Assembly (NCBI RefSeq): GCF_004363235.1
Contig: NZ_SNYW01000001.1
Span: forward strand, 124,001 to 188,000
DNA from: Dongia mobilis
GTDB taxonomy: Bacteria; Pseudomonadota; Alphaproteobacteria; Dongiales; Dongiaceae
Reading direction: 5' to 3'
DNA: 64,000 nt
The stretch's first letter is position 1; every line of letters starts with the position of its first letter. The notes under the pieces are model-generated. The model ran no database searches. It had not been told where the DNA came from and saw only the letters and a list, made by a program, of their open reading frames with translations. The translations under genes were made by a program, and so were the position numbers. Shown piece after piece: positions 47,674 through 58,297 of this stretch.

Positions 47674-48762
47674 TCAGCGCGCCACCGGAATTTTCGCAAC
47701 CGGCGCAGCGAGCGCCTCGGCCTCCGGTCCGTCCAGGCCGACGCTCTCGATGTCGGCCGATTTCTTCAATGCCTTGTCGGTCGAGATGCGGATCTGGCGC
47801 ACATCCTCGACGGCCTGGTCGAAATGCTGCTGCAGCTTGCCGACCCTTGTGTCGAGGCGGTCGAGATCCTTGGCGAGCTCGCCCACCTTGGCCTGGATAA
47901 CATGGGCCTGCTCGCGCATGCGCACGTCCTTCAAAACCGCGCGCATGGTGGTGAGGGTCGCCATCAAGGTGGTGGGCGAGACGATCCAGACGCGCGACCG
48001 CCCCGCCTCCTCGACCAGATTCGGGAAATTGGCGTGGAGCTCGGCATAGACCGCTTCCGAGGGCAGGAACATGAGGGCGGAATCGGCGGTTTCGCCCGGC
48101 ACGATGTATTTCTCCGCAATGGCACGGACATGCAGCTTGATGGCGGTCGAGAACTCGCGCCGCGCCTGATTGATCGCCGCATCATCAGCCGCATCGCGGA
48201 TCGCGCGATAGGCCTCCAGCGGGAACTTGGCGTCGATGCCGATGGCGCCGGGCGGGTTGGGCAGCCGCAGCAGGCAGTCGACCCGCTTGCCGTCGCCCAG
48301 CGCCGCCTGGAACTCGTAATTGGCCGGCGGCAGGGCGTCGCGCACGATGGCGGCGAGCTGCACCTCGCCAAAGGCGCCGCGCGCCTGCTTGTTGGAAAGT
48401 ATGTCCTGCAGGCTCACCATCCGGGTCGACAATTCGGCGATGTTCTTCTGTGCCGCATCGATCACGGCCAGGCGTTCCTTGAGCTCGCTCAGCGATTGCC
48501 CGGCCTCGGTGGCGGAAAGGGCGAGGCGTTCGTGGACCCGGTCCGACAACTGGTTGAGGCGTTGGTCGAGGCGCTGGTCGATGGCGGCCTGGGTGGCGGC
48601 CTGGGCGGCGGCGAGCGCCTGGATCTGCCCCGCCAGCTGGTCGATGCGGGGATCGGCGGCCGGCGCCGGTTCCGGCCGGCGGCGCAGCACGACCACCAGG
48701 ACCAACAGGACAGCCAGCAGGGTGATGCCAATTCCCGCCAGCAGGAGAGGGCTGGATTCCAT
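47674..48762 (-). CDS. rmuC: DNA recombination protein RmuC
   Basis: 362 residues: N-terminal membrane helix (6-27), coiled coil (about 38-105), then the RmuC nuclease-like core (about 110-310). Conserved segments are [42 protein letters not shown] and [11 protein letters not shown], followed by [10 protein letters not shown]. coli RmuC is 475 residues; this one is shorter at both ends but keeps the core. It limits inversion at short inverted repeats. Divergent from the def gene with a 125-nt gap that shows no clear site. Confidence 0.9.
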   Translation of the reverse strand: MESSPLLLAGIGITLLAVLLVLVVVLRRRPEPAPAADPRIDQLAGQIQALAAAQAATQAAIDQRLDQRLNQLSDRVHERLALSATEAGQSLSELKERLAVIDAAQKNIAELSTRMVSLQDILSNKQARGAFGEVQLAAIVRDALPPANYEFQAALGDGKRVDCLLRLPNPPGAIGIDAKFPLEAYRAIRDAADDAAINQARREFSTAIKLHVRAIAEKYIVPGETADSALMFLPSEAVYAELHANFPNLVEEAGRSRVWIVSPTTLMATLTTMRAVLKDVRMREQAHVIQAKVGELAKDLDRLDTRVGKLQQHFDQAVEDVRQIRISTDKALKKSADIESVGLDGPEAEALAAPVAKIPVAR

Positions 48763-48887
48763 GGTTTTTTCCTTTGCCAGAGCCGATCCCGGTGCCCGAT
48801 TAGGCCCGACTCGCCCCGGGGTCAGCTTGACGATAGCCCCCGGAATCCATAGGTAAAGCCCGAAAGCGAGGAGTACCCGACCCGATC

Positions 48888-49412
48888 ATGGCCAAGCTCA
48901 ATATCCTGACCGCACCCGATCCGCGGCTTGCCAAGAAATCAGACCCGGTCGCCGCGGTGGATGGCGAGGTGCGGCAGCTGATGGACGATATGCTGGAGAC
49001 CATGTATCTGGCGCCCGGCATCGGCCTGGCCGCGCCACAGGTCGGCGTGCTGAAGCGTGTCATCGTCCTCGACGTAGCGCCGGAGGGCGAGCCGCCGCAA
49101 CCCCTCAGGATGGCCAATCCCGAACTTGTCTGGGTCTCCGACGACGACGCCAGCTACAACGAAGGCTGCCTCTCGGTGCCGGATCATTATGCCGATGTGG
49201 TGCGCCCGGCCGCCTGCCGCGTGCGCTATCTCGACCACAACAACGAGGAACAGGAACTGGCAGCGGACGGCCTGCTCGCCACCTGCGTGCAGCACGAGAT
49301 CGACCATCTCGACGGCGTGCTCTTCATCGACCACCTGACCTCGCTGAAACGCAACATCATCCTGCGCAAACTGCTGAAGGCGAAGAAGCAGGGCGCCGGC
49401 GTGCCGGCCTAG
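48888..49412 (+). CDS. def: Peptide deformylase
   Basis: 174 residues with the three deformylase motifs: GIGLAAPQVG (about 43-52), EGCLSVPDHY (Cys metal ligand) and QHEIDHLDGVLF (two His ligands and catalytic Glu). It removes the formyl group from nascent proteins, using Fe or Zn. Followed 27 nt later by fmt, which adds the formyl group to initiator tRNA, the usual alphaproteobacterial arrangement. Confidence 0.96.
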   Translation: MAKLNILTAPDPRLAKKSDPVAAVDGEVRQLMDDMLETMYLAPGIGLAAPQVGVLKRVIVLDVAPEGEPPQPLRMANPELVWVSDDDASYNEGCLSVPDHYADVVRPAACRVRYLDHNNEEQELAADGLLATCVQHEIDHLDGVLFIDHLTSLKRNIILRKLLKAKKQGAGVPA

Positions 49413-49439
49413 GGCGCGGCGCATGCGCCCCGACTTCCA

Positions 49440-50348
49440 ATGCGCATAGTTTTCATGGGCACGCCGGATTTCGCGGCGACGACCCTCGCGGCACTGATCG
49501 CGGCCGGCCATGAGATGGCGGCTGTCTATGCGCAGCCGCCACGCCCGGCGGGTCGCGGGCAGGAATTGCGGAAATCGCCGGTGCAGGTGCTGGCCGAGCA
49601 GCACGGCCTGCCCGTTTTGACGCCCGTCTCGCTGAAGGATGAAGCGGCGCAGGCGGCCTTTGCCGCACACCGCGCGGACGTGGCTGTGGTTGCCGCCTAT
49701 GGCTTGCTGCTGCCGCAGGCCATCCTGGATGCACCCAGATTCGGCTGTCTCAACATCCATGCCTCGCTGCTGCCGCGCTGGCGCGGGGCGGCGCCGATCC
49801 AGCGGGCGATCCTGGCCGGCGATGCCACCACCGGCATCACCGTCATGCAGATGGCAGCCGGGCTCGATACCGGCCCGATCCTCGCCAGCGAGACACTCAA
49901 GATCGGCCACGAGATGACGGCCGGCGCGCTGCACGATGCGCTGGCGGAGATGGGCGCGCGGCTCATCGTCGAAACCCTGCCGCGGCTGCCCTTCGAGGCC
50001 GTTCCGCAGCCGGCGGAGGGTGTCACCTATGCCGCCAAGATCTCGCCGGCCGAGGCGCGGCTTGACTGGTCGCAATCGGCGACATTGCTGGAGCGGGCCG
50101 TGCGCGCCTTCGCGCCGCATCCCGGCGCCTGGTGCCAGCTGCCCGACGGCGAGCGGCTCAAGGTCCTGAAGGCCGAGATCGTGCCGGGCCAGGCGGTGCC
50201 GGGAACCATCCTCGACGATCAATTGACCGTCGCCTGCGGCGCCGGCGCGCTCCGCCTGACGCTGGTGCAAAGGGCCGGCAAGAAACCCATGACGGCGCCG
50301 GATTTCCTGCGCGGGGTGAAACTGGCCAGGGGTACCCAGCTGTCATGA
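49440..50348 (+). CDS. fmt: Methionyl-tRNA formyltransferase
   Basis: 302 residues. N-terminal catalytic domain: FMGTPDFAA (5-13), [17 protein letters not shown] with the SLLPxxRG motif, then [14 protein letters not shown]. The C-terminal tRNA-binding barrel is about 205-300 ([18 protein letters not shown]). The ATG at 49440 gives the standard N-terminus. The stop overlaps truA by 4 nt, so translation is coupled. Uses 10-formyl-tetrahydrofolate. Confidence 0.96.
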   Translation: MRIVFMGTPDFAATTLAALIAAGHEMAAVYAQPPRPAGRGQELRKSPVQVLAEQHGLPVLTPVSLKDEAAQAAFAAHRADVAVVAAYGLLLPQAILDAPRFGCLNIHASLLPRWRGAAPIQRAILAGDATTGITVMQMAAGLDTGPILASETLKIGHEMTAGALHDALAEMGARLIVETLPRLPFEAVPQPAEGVTYAAKISPAEARLDWSQSATLLERAVRAFAPHPGAWCQLPDGERLKVLKAEIVPGQAVPGTILDDQLTVACGAGALRLTLVQRAGKKPMTAPDFLRGVKLARGTQLS

Positions 50349-51082
50349 CCCGCTTCCGCCTTGGCATCGAATATGACGGCGGCCCCTTCGTCGGCTGGCA
50401 ACGCCAGGAGAACGGCCCTTCCATCCAGCAATGCCTGGAGGAGGCGGTTGCGGCGACGGTGCAGGAGGAAACCCATGTCTATGGCGCGGGGCGCACCGAT
50501 GCCGGCGTACATGCGATCGGCCAGGTGGCCCATGTCGACATCCTGAAGGAGATCGCCCCAGCACGGCTGATGGCCGCACTCAATTTCCATCTGAAGCCGA
50601 ACCCGATCGCGGTCACCGATTGTGCTGTGGCGGCGGATGATTTTCATGCTCGCTTCTCGGCCACCGGCCGTGCCTATCTCTATCGCATCGCCAACCGGCG
50701 CGCGCCGCCGGTGCTGGAGCGCGGCCATGTCTGGTGGGTGCCGGCCGAGCTTGATGCCGCTGCCATGCACGAGGCGGCCCAGCGCCTGGTCGGCCGCCAC
50801 GATTTTTCGACCTTCCGCGCCGCTCTCTGCCAGGCGCAATCGCCGGTGAAATCGCTCGACCGCCTCGACGTCAACCGGGTCGGCGAGGAGATCCAGGTGA
50901 TCGCCGAGGCGCGCTCCTTTCTGCATCACCAGGTGCGCAACATGGTGGGGACGCTGCGCCTCGCCGGCGAGGGCAAATGGTCGGCGGATGACGTGACGGC
51001 GGCCCTCGCCGCCCGCGACCGTGCCGCCGGCGGCCCGACGGCACCGCCCGACGGCCTCTATCTCACCAGGGTGGTCTATTAG
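50345..51082 (+). CDS. truA: tRNA pseudouridine(38-40) synthase
   Basis: 245 residues. The catalytic Asp is in [15 protein letters not shown] (about 48-62), preceded by [12 protein letters not shown]. The C-terminal half contains [14 protein letters not shown] and [13 protein letters not shown], both typical of TruA. It modifies U38-40 in the anticodon stem of many tRNAs. Third gene of def-fmt-truA; the stop abuts the convergent BetI-like gene, overlapping it by 4 nt. Confidence 0.96.
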   Translation: MTRFRLGIEYDGGPFVGWQRQENGPSIQQCLEEAVAATVQEETHVYGAGRTDAGVHAIGQVAHVDILKEIAPARLMAALNFHLKPNPIAVTDCAVAADDFHARFSATGRAYLYRIANRRAPPVLERGHVWWVPAELDAAAMHEAAQRLVGRHDFSTFRAALCQAQSPVKSLDRLDVNRVGEEIQVIAEARSFLHHQVRNMVGTLRLAGEGKWSADDVTAALAARDRAAGGPTAPPDGLYLTRVVY

Positions 51083-51735
51083 GCCGAGAGCGCCTGCTTC
51101 GCGCCTGCCAGGAAACGGCCGGCGATCAGATTGTCGACCCAGTCATGGGCGATCATCGCGGCTTCCCTTGCGGTGAAGGTGCTGGCATCCAGGCAATGTT
51201 CCAGCCACAGCCCGTCGAGGAGGGCGGTGAAGGCCAGGCTGGCGACACGCGCATCCACCTTCAGCTTCCGCTCGACGGCCAGTTCCCGAATCAGTTCCTC
51301 CAGGCGGCGGCGATAGCCGGCATAGACCTTGCCGTGGATGGCGTGGATCTCGGGATCGGTGCGGGTCAGGCTCCAGAAGGTCAGCCAGACGCCCAGCAGA
51401 TCGGTATCCAGCATCGGCTCGGAAAAGCTCGAATCGACGAAGGCGCGCAACTGCGCCTCCGGCGTCTGCTCGGCGGCGGCGAGCGATGCGCGCAGCGCCC
51501 GGTCGACCTCCTTGCCGGTCCAGCGATACGTTTCGGCGATGAGGTCATGCATGCCGGCGAAATGGTGCCGCACCAGGCCAGGCGAGACCCCCGCCTCGGC
51601 CGCCACCACGCGGACGGTGGTGCCTTCCATGCCATGCCGGGCCAGTGACCGTGCGGTCGCCTCGATCAATTGCTTGCGCCGCGCCTCCGGCAGGTCGCGG
51701 GTGAATTTCGGTGCCTTGTCAGTCAACGGTGTCAA
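51079..51735 (-). CDS. TetR family regulator, BetI-like
   Basis: 218 residues. The N-terminal helix-turn-helix (about 18-62) reads [23 protein letters not shown] and [21 protein letters not shown], very close to BetI of choline/betaine metabolism. The ligand-binding C-domain ([35 protein letters not shown]) also follows the BetI pattern. It is divergent from a 2-oxoglutarate dioxygenase gene; a quaternary ammonium compound is a reasonable inducer. Its stop overlaps the end of truA. Confidence 0.85.
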   Translation of the reverse strand: MTPLTDKAPKFTRDLPEARRKQLIEATARSLARHGMEGTTVRVVAAEAGVSPGLVRHHFAGMHDLIAETYRWTGKEVDRALRASLAAAEQTPEAQLRAFVDSSFSEPMLDTDLLGVWLTFWSLTRTDPEIHAIHGKVYAGYRRRLEELIRELAVERKLKVDARVASLAFTALLDGLWLEHCLDASTFTAREAAMIAHDWVDNLIAGRFLAGAKQALSA

Positions 51736-51798
51736 TCCCGGCCTCGGTTTTCGGTGGCTCGATCTTCAGTGAATCGCCTTCATCCATACATGAATAAA

Positions 51799-51814
51799 TA
51801 ATACTTGTGTATTA
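51799..51814. promoter_or_regulatory. Candidate operator TAATAC-TTGT-GTATTA
   Basis: A perfect dyad with 6-bp arms and a 4-bp spacer in the AT-rich gap between the BetI-like regulator (start 51735) and the divergent dioxygenase (start 51867). Surrounding sequence is AT-rich compared with the genome. Position fits a TetR-family operator controlling both genes. Confidence 0.5.
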
Positions 51815-51866
51815 TACAATCGTAAAATAATGATCGCACCGACATTTTTTCCACGGGATTGCCGCC

Positions 51867-53000
51867 ATGACGCATATGACCCATGCCGCCCCCCAGCAGG
51901 GCGGGATCGAGATCGCCTTCGGCGACGGCACCAGCCATGTCTTCACCCATGACTGGCTGCGCGATCATTGCACCTGTGCAAGCTGCCATCACCCGGAAAC
52001 GCGCCAACGCCTGGTGGATACCTTCGCCCTTCCTGCCGGCCTCCAGGCGAGCGCGATCGAACTTGGCGCCGGCGGCGACAGGCTCGGCATCACCTGGTCG
52101 GACGGCCATGAGAGCAGCTTCATGGCGCGCGAGCTTGCGGCGACCCTGTCGCCGGTCTGCCACCCGACCAGCGACATCACCACCTGGAACGAGGCCGAGA
52201 TCTCGGCCGATTTTCCGCAGGTGTCGTTTGACGCGATGATGCAAGGAGATGGCGGACTGGAAGCCTGTCTCGATCGGCTGGAACGTTTCGGCTTCTGTTT
52301 CGTCGAGGGCACGCCGGCGACCCCGGAGGGCACGCAGGCTGTTGCCACCCGCATCGCCTATATCCGCGAGACCATCTTCGGTGGTTATTGGGATTTCACC
52401 GCCAACCTGCAGCACAAGGACACGGCCTATACCTCGCTTGCCATCGGCCCGCATACCGACGGCACCTATGCCTTCGACGCGCCGGGCTATCAGATGCTGC
52501 ATGTCCTCGCCTTCGAGGGTGAGGGCGGCGAGAACGTGTTCGTCGACGGCTTCCGCATCGCCGAGATCATGCGCCGCGACACGCCCGAACTTTATCGCGT
52601 GCTGACCGAGGTCGAGGTGCCGGGCCAGTATATCGATCTTGACCGCGGCATCCATCTGATGGCCCGCCGGCCGCTCTTCCGCCTCGATTCCGCCGGCCGC
52701 CTCGTGCAGGTCAGCTTCAACAACCATGACCGGGCACCCTTCGCGCTCGAGCCCCGCCGCCAGGCACTTTTCTCGGCGGCCTACGCGACCTTCGCCCGCC
52801 ACGCCAATGACCCAGCCCTGCAATACCGCCGCCGTCTGGCGCCGGGCTCGCTGGCCCTCTTCGACAATTGGCGCCTGCTCCACGCCCGGGATGCCTATAG
52901 CGGCGTGCGCCGCCTCGCCGGCGCCTATCTCAACAAGGAAGACGTAGAGAGCCGGCTGCGCGTGCTGCGTGCGCGGCGGCTTGAGATGGCGGCGGCGTAA
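51867..53000 (+). CDS. 2-oxoglutarate/Fe(II) dioxygenase, gamma-butyrobetaine hydroxylase-like
   Basis: 377 residues with two domains. The N-terminal DUF971-type zinc domain (10-100) reads LRDHCTCASCHHPETRQR and holds the Cys/His metal ligands. The C-terminal TauD/BBOX core has the facial triad: GPHTDGTYAF (His, Asp) and the late His in NWRLLHARDAYSG, with Arg in GVRRLAGAYLN for 2-oxoglutarate. This two-domain layout is that of gamma-butyrobetaine and trimethyllysine hydroxylases. The nearby BetI-like regulator agrees with a trimethylammonium substrate; carnitine biosynthesis or catabolism is possible but unproven. Confidence 0.86.
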   Translation: MTHMTHAAPQQGGIEIAFGDGTSHVFTHDWLRDHCTCASCHHPETRQRLVDTFALPAGLQASAIELGAGGDRLGITWSDGHESSFMARELAATLSPVCHPTSDITTWNEAEISADFPQVSFDAMMQGDGGLEACLDRLERFGFCFVEGTPATPEGTQAVATRIAYIRETIFGGYWDFTANLQHKDTAYTSLAIGPHTDGTYAFDAPGYQMLHVLAFEGEGGENVFVDGFRIAEIMRRDTPELYRVLTEVEVPGQYIDLDRGIHLMARRPLFRLDSAGRLVQVSFNNHDRAPFALEPRRQALFSAAYATFARHANDPALQYRRRLAPGSLALFDNWRLLHARDAYSGVRRLAGAYLNKEDVESRLRVLRARRLEMAAA

Positions 53001-53050
53001 CCTCGTCGGGACAGAAAACGACACCGGCTTCCGGGAATGTCGCCCTGCGC

Positions 53051-53629
53051 CTAGATCGGCATCGCCTGATAGAGCTGGGACATCAGCAGCACGAACAGGC
53101 TTTCGCCGAGAATGTAATCGAACAGCGTCAGCAGGATTGCGCCGAGATAGCCGATACCCAGAAGGACCCGAAAGGCAAAGGCTTCCAGGACCAGCGAGGC
53201 GATTACCAGGAAAAGAATCGCGAAACCGGCGATCCCGCTGGCGTCGAAGGCGGCATAGAGAATACGCAGCGGCAATATGAGGCCGACCAGGATGGCGCCG
53301 AACCAGTTGTAGAAGGTAATGGTCCCGATGGCCTGGCCTTCACGCCCGAGCAGCCGGCCGATCAGGATCAGCAGCAGCGGGAACATGATCCAGCCCAGCG
53401 CATAATAGGTGAGGGTGGCGAAGACGAGGCGGATGCTTTCCAGTTCCGGTCGCAGGGTCTTGCCGTAGAACAACAAGACCAGGAAGCAGGGAAAGACCGG
53501 CAGCATCAGGCCGAAGGAGCGGAGCGCGCCGCGCGGCGAGCGGTCGAACCAGGCGGCAAAGCCGGGATCGAAGCGGATGAGGCGCTTGATGCCCTGGATG
53601 GCGGCCAGCGCCTCGGTCCAGCTAGGCAT
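53051..53629 (-). CDS. Membrane protein of unknown function
   Basis: 192 residues from ATG 53629, overlapping the dapE stop by 8 nt. About five or six hydrophobic helices (such as [53 protein letters not shown]). No charged active-site pattern is visible; it resembles small YIP1-like or unclassified inner-membrane proteins. It is coupled to dapE translation and probably rides on the dapE-dapD transcript; there is no sign it takes part in lysine synthesis. Confidence 0.65.
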   Translation of the reverse strand: MPSWTEALAAIQGIKRLIRFDPGFAAWFDRSPRGALRSFGLMLPVFPCFLVLLFYGKTLRPELESIRLVFATLTYYALGWIMFPLLLILIGRLLGREGQAIGTITFYNWFGAILVGLILPLRILYAAFDASGIAGFAILFLVIASLVLEAFAFRVLLGIGYLGAILLTLFDYILGESLFVLLMSQLYQAMPI

Positions 53630-54773
53630 CGAAATACCGGTCGAGCACCCGCTCGTAGATGCGGGCCAGCGTCTCGATATCGGCGACCGGCACCCGCTCA
53701 TCCACCTTGTGCATGGTCGAACCGGCCAGGCCGAATTCGATCACCGGGCAGAAATCCTTGATGAAGCGCGCATCCGACGTGCCGCCGGTGGTGGAAAGCT
53801 CGGGCGTCAGGCCGGTTTCCGCCTCGACCGCCGCCACCAGGATCTCGGACAAGGGGCCAGGCGGTGTCAAAAAGGATTCGCCCGAGCATTCGCAGGCAAG
53901 GCTGTAGCGCCCGCCGGCTGCGTCGAGGCGGCGGCGGATCTCGGCCTCGAGGCTTGCCGCCGTGTGGAGATCGTTGAAGCGCGCGTTGAAGACGGCTTTT
54001 GCCTCGCCCGGAATCACGTTGGTGGCCGGATTGCCGACATCGACGGTGACGAATTGCAATGTCGTCGCCGGGAAATGCGCCGAGCCCTGGTCGAGCGGTT
54101 CGGTGAGGGCGGCGATCATCCGGGCGAGGTGATGAATCGGGTTGTCGGCCAGATGCGGATAGGCGGAATGGCCCTGCACGCCATGCACGACGAGGCGCCC
54201 GGTGAAGCTGCCACGCCGGCCGATCTTCGCCATCTCGCCGAGGCGCGTCGGGTTGGTGGGCTCGCCGACAATGCAGGCATCGAGCCTTTCACCCTTTTCC
54301 TTGAGCCAGTCCAGCACCGGCTTGGTGCCGTTGACCGCCGGGCCTTCCTCGTCGCCAGTGATGAGGAGCGAGATGGCGCCGGCGAATTTGCCGCCGCGCT
54401 TCTCGATGAATCGTGCTGCAGCAGCAGCGAAGGCGGCGATGGCGCTCTTCATGTCGGCCGCCCCGCGGCCAAAGAGCTCGCCGCCGATCACCTCGGCCGC
54501 GAAGGGGTCGGTTTTCCAGGCATCGCTCGGTCCCGGCGGCACCACGTCGGTATGGCCGGCGAAGCAGAAATTGCGCCCCGGCCGGTCGCCCGCGACCCTG
54601 GCATAGAGATTCTCGATCCGCTCGGTCCCCGGTGCGGCGAAGCTCAGGCGGTGTGCCTCGAAACCATAGGGCTTCAGGGCCGTCTCCAGCACGCCGATGG
54701 CGCCTGCGTCCTGCGGCGTCACCGACGGACGGCGGATGAGGGTGCGGGCGAGGTCGACCGGATCGAGGGGCAT
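53622..54773 (-). CDS. dapE: Succinyl-diaminopimelate desuccinylase
   Basis: 383 residues from ATG 54773 ([18 protein letters not shown]); the open frame upstream belongs to a shadow of dapD. M20 metallopeptidase motifs: [26 protein letters not shown], then [11 protein letters not shown] with the catalytic Glu pair and [11 protein letters not shown]. The dimerisation insert spans about 185-290. Hydrolyses N-succinyl-LL-diaminopimelate in lysine and cell-wall synthesis. Lies 4 nt downstream of dapD on the same strand. Confidence 0.95.
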   Translation of the reverse strand: MPLDPVDLARTLIRRPSVTPQDAGAIGVLETALKPYGFEAHRLSFAAPGTERIENLYARVAGDRPGRNFCFAGHTDVVPPGPSDAWKTDPFAAEVIGGELFGRGAADMKSAIAAFAAAAARFIEKRGGKFAGAISLLITGDEEGPAVNGTKPVLDWLKEKGERLDACIVGEPTNPTRLGEMAKIGRRGSFTGRLVVHGVQGHSAYPHLADNPIHHLARMIAALTEPLDQGSAHFPATTLQFVTVDVGNPATNVIPGEAKAVFNARFNDLHTAASLEAEIRRRLDAAGGRYSLACECSGESFLTPPGPLSEILVAAVEAETGLTPELSTTGGTSDARFIKDFCPVIEFGLAGSTMHKVDERVPVADIETLARIYERVLDRYFDA

Positions 54774-54777
54774 GGGC

Positions 54778-55626
54778 TCAATCGCGCAGCAGATCGTTGA
54801 TCGAGGTCTTGGCGCGGGTCTTCTCGTCGACGCGCTTGATGATGACGGCGCAATAGAGGCTGGGACCCGGCGAGCCGTCGGGCAGCGGCTTGCCCGGCAA
54901 TGCCCCAGGCACAACGACCGAATAGGCCGGCACGCGGCCCATATGCACCTCGCCGGTGACGCGATCGACGATCTTGGTCGAGGCGCCGATGAAGACACCC
55001 ATCGAGACGACCGAGCCGGTCTCGACCACGACGCCTTCGACGATCTCGGAACGGGCACCGATGAAGCAATCATCCTCGATGATGACGGGGCCCGCCTGCA
55101 AAGGTTCGAGCACACCTCCCAGGCCGACGCCGCCCGAGATATGGCAGTTCTTGCCGACCTGGGCGCAAGAGCCGACAGTGACCCAGGTATCGACCATGGT
55201 GCCGCTATCCACATAGGCCCCGACATTGATGAAGCTCGGCATCACGACAACGCTGGGCGCCACATAGGCGCTCTGGCGCACGACACAGCCCGGCACGGCG
55301 CGGAAGCCGGCGGCCTTGAACTGGCTCTCGCCCCAGCCGGCGAATTTGGAGGGCACCTTGTCGAACCAGGCGGCGTCACCGCCCGGGAAGCCGCCGCCAC
55401 CCGGTACCACATAGGAATCATTGAGACGGAAGGAGAGCAGCACCGCCTTTTTCAGATACTGGTACACATGCCATTTGCCGTCGATCTTCTCGGCGACTCG
55501 GGCACGGCCGGCGTCAAGATCGGCCAGGGCCTGGGTGACGGCGTCGCGCACCTCGCCCCTGGTGCCGGCGTTGATCGCGGCGCGGTTTTCCCAGGCGGCG
55601 TCGATGACGCTGGCGAGGTTGCTCAT
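54778..55626 (-). CDS. dapD: Tetrahydrodipicolinate N-succinyltransferase
   Basis: 282 residues, normal DapD length. Central left-handed beta helix made of hexapeptide repeats ([20 protein letters not shown] and following), with the conserved [16 protein letters not shown] and [16 protein letters not shown] segments. The C-terminal CAVIIKRVD is typical. Transfers succinyl from succinyl-CoA to tetrahydrodipicolinate. It follows the HAD gene by 3 nt and precedes dapE by 4 nt. Confidence 0.95.
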   Translation of the reverse strand: MSNLASVIDAAWENRAAINAGTRGEVRDAVTQALADLDAGRARVAEKIDGKWHVYQYLKKAVLLSFRLNDSYVVPGGGGFPGGDAAWFDKVPSKFAGWGESQFKAAGFRAVPGCVVRQSAYVAPSVVVMPSFINVGAYVDSGTMVDTWVTVGSCAQVGKNCHISGGVGLGGVLEPLQAGPVIIEDDCFIGARSEIVEGVVVETGSVVSMGVFIGASTKIVDRVTGEVHMGRVPAYSVVVPGALPGKPLPDGSPGPSLYCAVIIKRVDEKTRAKTSINDLLRD

Positions 55627-55629
55627 CTT

Positions 55630-56463
55630 CTATCTCTCCACTGTCTTCGTCTGGTTGTCGGATGCGGCCAGCCAGGCGGCCAGGAACTGGGCCAGGTTAG
55701 CGGTACTGTGATGGATGCAAGCGGATTGGGATCCGGCATCGGCGCTGTCATCAAGGCCGGCGAAGGCATCGCCCTCCTCGACCAGCACGGTGGTCATGCC
55801 GAGATTGTGTGCCGGCACCAGGTTCCGCGGCATGTCGTCGATCATCACGGCGCGGCTGGGCTCGATGCGGAAGGTCTCGCAGAGGCGGCGATAAACGCCG
55901 ATATCGGGCTTGGGTACGAAATCCGAGGCGACGATGTCGAAGATTCCGTCGAAATGGCCGGCATCGACGCCGACCCTGGCCAGCACCCGCTCGACATGCG
56001 GCACGGAGCCGTTGGTGAAGATCACCTTGCGGCCGGGCAGGGCGGCGATGGCGCGGTCGAGCGCCGGGTCGGGGGCGACCCCGGAGAGGTCGATGTCGTG
56101 GACGAAATCGAGGAAGGCGTTGGGGTCGATCCCGTCATTGATCATCAGGCCGCGCAGGGTGGTCATGTGCTCACGGAAGTATCTTTTCTGGAGGGCCAGC
56201 GCCCCAGCCTCGTCGAGCCCGAGATGGCTGCGAATGAATTCCCGGATTTTCACCTGGACCTGATCGAACAACCGGCAGGTGCCAGGATAAAGGGTGTTGT
56301 CGAGGTCGAAAATCCAGGTACCGACCCTTTCTGGTTCCCGCCCGGCAGACGCAGCCGGTACGGCCATGGCGCCCCGGAAGGCAAGGCGGTGATCGGGGCG
56401 ATCCGGCATTGCTTGCGGCGTTGCTGCTGCTTGGCCCGGATTTGGATCGTCTGGTATCGGCAT
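55630..56463 (-). CDS. Pyrimidine 5'-nucleotidase-type HAD hydrolase
   Basis: 277 residues as drawn; the first 45 are Pro/Ala-rich and a start at one of the internal Met codons (residue 19 or 33) is possible. HAD motif I is FDLDNTLYPGTC, motif II VIFTNGSVPHVE, and motif IV MIDDMPRNLVPA, giving the subfamily known as pyrimidine 5'-nucleotidase/SDT1-like. It lies upstream of dapD in the same operon, an order seen often in alphaproteobacteria. Cytosolic phosphatase of nucleotides or sugar phosphates. Confidence 0.85.
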   Translation of the reverse strand: MPIPDDPNPGQAAATPQAMPDRPDHRLAFRGAMAVPAASAGREPERVGTWIFDLDNTLYPGTCRLFDQVQVKIREFIRSHLGLDEAGALALQKRYFREHMTTLRGLMINDGIDPNAFLDFVHDIDLSGVAPDPALDRAIAALPGRKVIFTNGSVPHVERVLARVGVDAGHFDGIFDIVASDFVPKPDIGVYRRLCETFRIEPSRAVMIDDMPRNLVPAHNLGMTTVLVEEGDAFAGLDDSADAGSQSACIHHSTANLAQFLAAWLAASDNQTKTVER

Positions 56464-56553
56464 GAACTGGTCCGGTGAGTGGCCCGCCCGGTTGAGCGCC
56501 GCCGGCGGGCGCGGCGACCTTATGGCCTTGCCCGGCCCGGTGGCAAGGGGTTG

Positions 56554-56570
56554 CTTAATAAGGCATTAAG
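56554..56570. promoter_or_regulatory. Dyad CTTAAT-AAGGC-ATTAAG before the diguanylate cyclase gene
   Basis: A perfect 6-bp inverted repeat with a 5-bp spacer, ending 23 nt before the ATG at 56594. It is AT-rich against a GC-rich background, between divergent genes. Could be an operator or a leader hairpin; no regulator is implicated. Confidence 0.35.
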
Positions 56571-56593
56571 GGTGGCCGGGGCAGTCTTGCTTC

Positions 56594-58297
56594 ATGGCGC
56601 CCAAGAATCCGTCACATATGGCCGATCGACCTGCTGCGGGCGCGGAGCCTGCCGACGCGGGGGAAATGCGGGCTGCCGCCATCAGGCTGCTGGCGGCGGA
56701 CGGTCCGCTGGCGCGGGACCTGAGCCCTGCCATGCTGCTGGCGCCGGACCGGACGGAACTTGCGGCCAATGCGGCAGCCGCTGCCCTGCGGCCGCTTCTT
56801 CGCCATCCGCCGATGGAACTCGCCGCCGCCTTCGCCGCCGCGCAGGAGGGCGCGGTCCAGCGCCTGGCCGCCCTCGAAGCACCGCCAACCGACGCACAAT
56901 CGCGGCCAATCAGCTTCGATCTTACCCTGCTCCCCTGCGGCAATGCCGTGCTGGTCCTGGCGCGCGATGTCAGCCTGGAGCGTGCCCTGCGCGGCGCCCT
57001 CATCGATTCCCGGCAGCGCCTCAAGGATCTGGTCGACCGGGCCGCCGATTTCACCTGGGAGGTGGATGCCGAGGGTCGGTTCAGCTTCGTTTCCGGGCAA
57101 AGGCCGCTCGGTTTTGCCGCGGCCGATCTCATCGGGCGCAAGCCGTCCGACCTTGCCATCTCGAGCGATTCCGACGCGGCCTTTGCCGGGGTGGGACCGC
57201 ATGCCGGCGCGGAGATCTGGCTGAAGGGTGCCGGCGACATTCCGGTCTGCCTGCTGGTCCAGGGCCAGGCGCTGGAAGCGGGTGACGGTTCGTTCCGCGG
57301 CGCCCGCGGCCTTGCCCGGGACGTGACCGAGCAGAAGGCGCGCGAGGCGGATCTGGCGGAGGCCCGGCACCGCGAGCGCTTGGTGCTGCATCTAATGCGC
57401 TCGCTCCGGCGCAACATCGACCCCGATTCGGCCCTGGCGGCGGCGCTGGAAACCGCCATCCAGGCCGTTGGTGCGGATCTCGGCAGCGTCCACCGGCTGG
57501 ACGGCGGCGTCATCGGTGCCTGCCTCGCCGGCACCGCCGATGCCGATGATGCCGTTCTATCCCCGACCGCAATCGAATCCGACAACGGCCTTGCCATGGG
57601 CCATGCCGGCCACCGCCATGGCATCGCCTTCGTCTGCCGCCACGAAGGGCGCCCGGTCGGGCTGCTCGTCTTGTGGCGCCAGGACGGGCGCGGGCCCTGG
57701 GCGGCCGATGACATCTTCCTGCTCTCCGAACTGGCCGAGCAGGTGGCGGTGCTGATCGAGCAGCTGAAGGGTCACGAGGCGCTGCGCCAGCTTTCCACCA
57801 CCGACGCGCTCACCGGCCTGCTCAACCGACGCGGCTTCGAGACCGTGCTGGCCCGCGCCGTGACGCGGGCGCGGCTCGACGGCCAGGGCGGCGCCCTCAT
57901 GTATGTCGATCTCGACAACTTCAAGCAGGTGAACGATCGCTTCGGCCATGCCCAGGGTGATGCGGCACTGGTCGCCACCGCCGACATCCTGCGCGAGAAT
58001 CTGCGCACGCGTGATCCGATCGGGCGCCTTGGTGGCGACGAATTCGTGGCCTGGCTGGACGGCGTCGGTCCCGAGGAGGCGAAGTCGAAGGCCCAGGAAT
58101 TGCAGCGGGCGGCGGCGGATCTGGCACGGTTCGCGCCGGGCACCGACCGGCCGCTCGGCTTTTCGATCGGCATCGCGCTGATGCGTCCGGCGGCCCAGGA
58201 CGGGGTCGACGATCTCGAGCGGCTGATGGCACGTGCGGACGAGGCGATGTATCGCATCAAGCATGGCGGCAAGGGCGGTTTCGTACTGGTGGAGTGA
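56594..58297 (+). CDS. Diguanylate cyclase with PAS and GAF-like domains
   Basis: 567 residues, no membrane helix. An N-terminal part (1-130) of unclear fold precedes a PAS domain (about 135-245, FTWEVDAEGRFSFVS, RGLARDVTEQK), a GAF-like domain (about 265-395) and a GGDEF domain (about 400-560). The catalytic motif is intact (RLGGDEFVAWL, GGDEF near 479). The RxxD inhibitory site, RTRD, sits five residues before it, so product feedback by c-di-GMP is expected. No EAL domain. The stop overlaps the DUF2336 gene start by one base. Confidence 0.9.
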   Translation: MAPKNPSHMADRPAAGAEPADAGEMRAAAIRLLAADGPLARDLSPAMLLAPDRTELAANAAAAALRPLLRHPPMELAAAFAAAQEGAVQRLAALEAPPTDAQSRPISFDLTLLPCGNAVLVLARDVSLERALRGALIDSRQRLKDLVDRAADFTWEVDAEGRFSFVSGQRPLGFAAADLIGRKPSDLAISSDSDAAFAGVGPHAGAEIWLKGAGDIPVCLLVQGQALEAGDGSFRGARGLARDVTEQKAREADLAEARHRERLVLHLMRSLRRNIDPDSALAAALETAIQAVGADLGSVHRLDGGVIGACLAGTADADDAVLSPTAIESDNGLAMGHAGHRHGIAFVCRHEGRPVGLLVLWRQDGRGPWAADDIFLLSELAEQVAVLIEQLKGHEALRQLSTTDALTGLLNRRGFETVLARAVTRARLDGQGGALMYVDLDNFKQVNDRFGHAQGDAALVATADILRENLRTRDPIGRLGGDEFVAWLDGVGPEEAKSKAQELQRAAADLARFAPGTDRPLGFSIGIALMRPAAQDGVDDLERLMARADEAMYRIKHGGKGGFVLVE

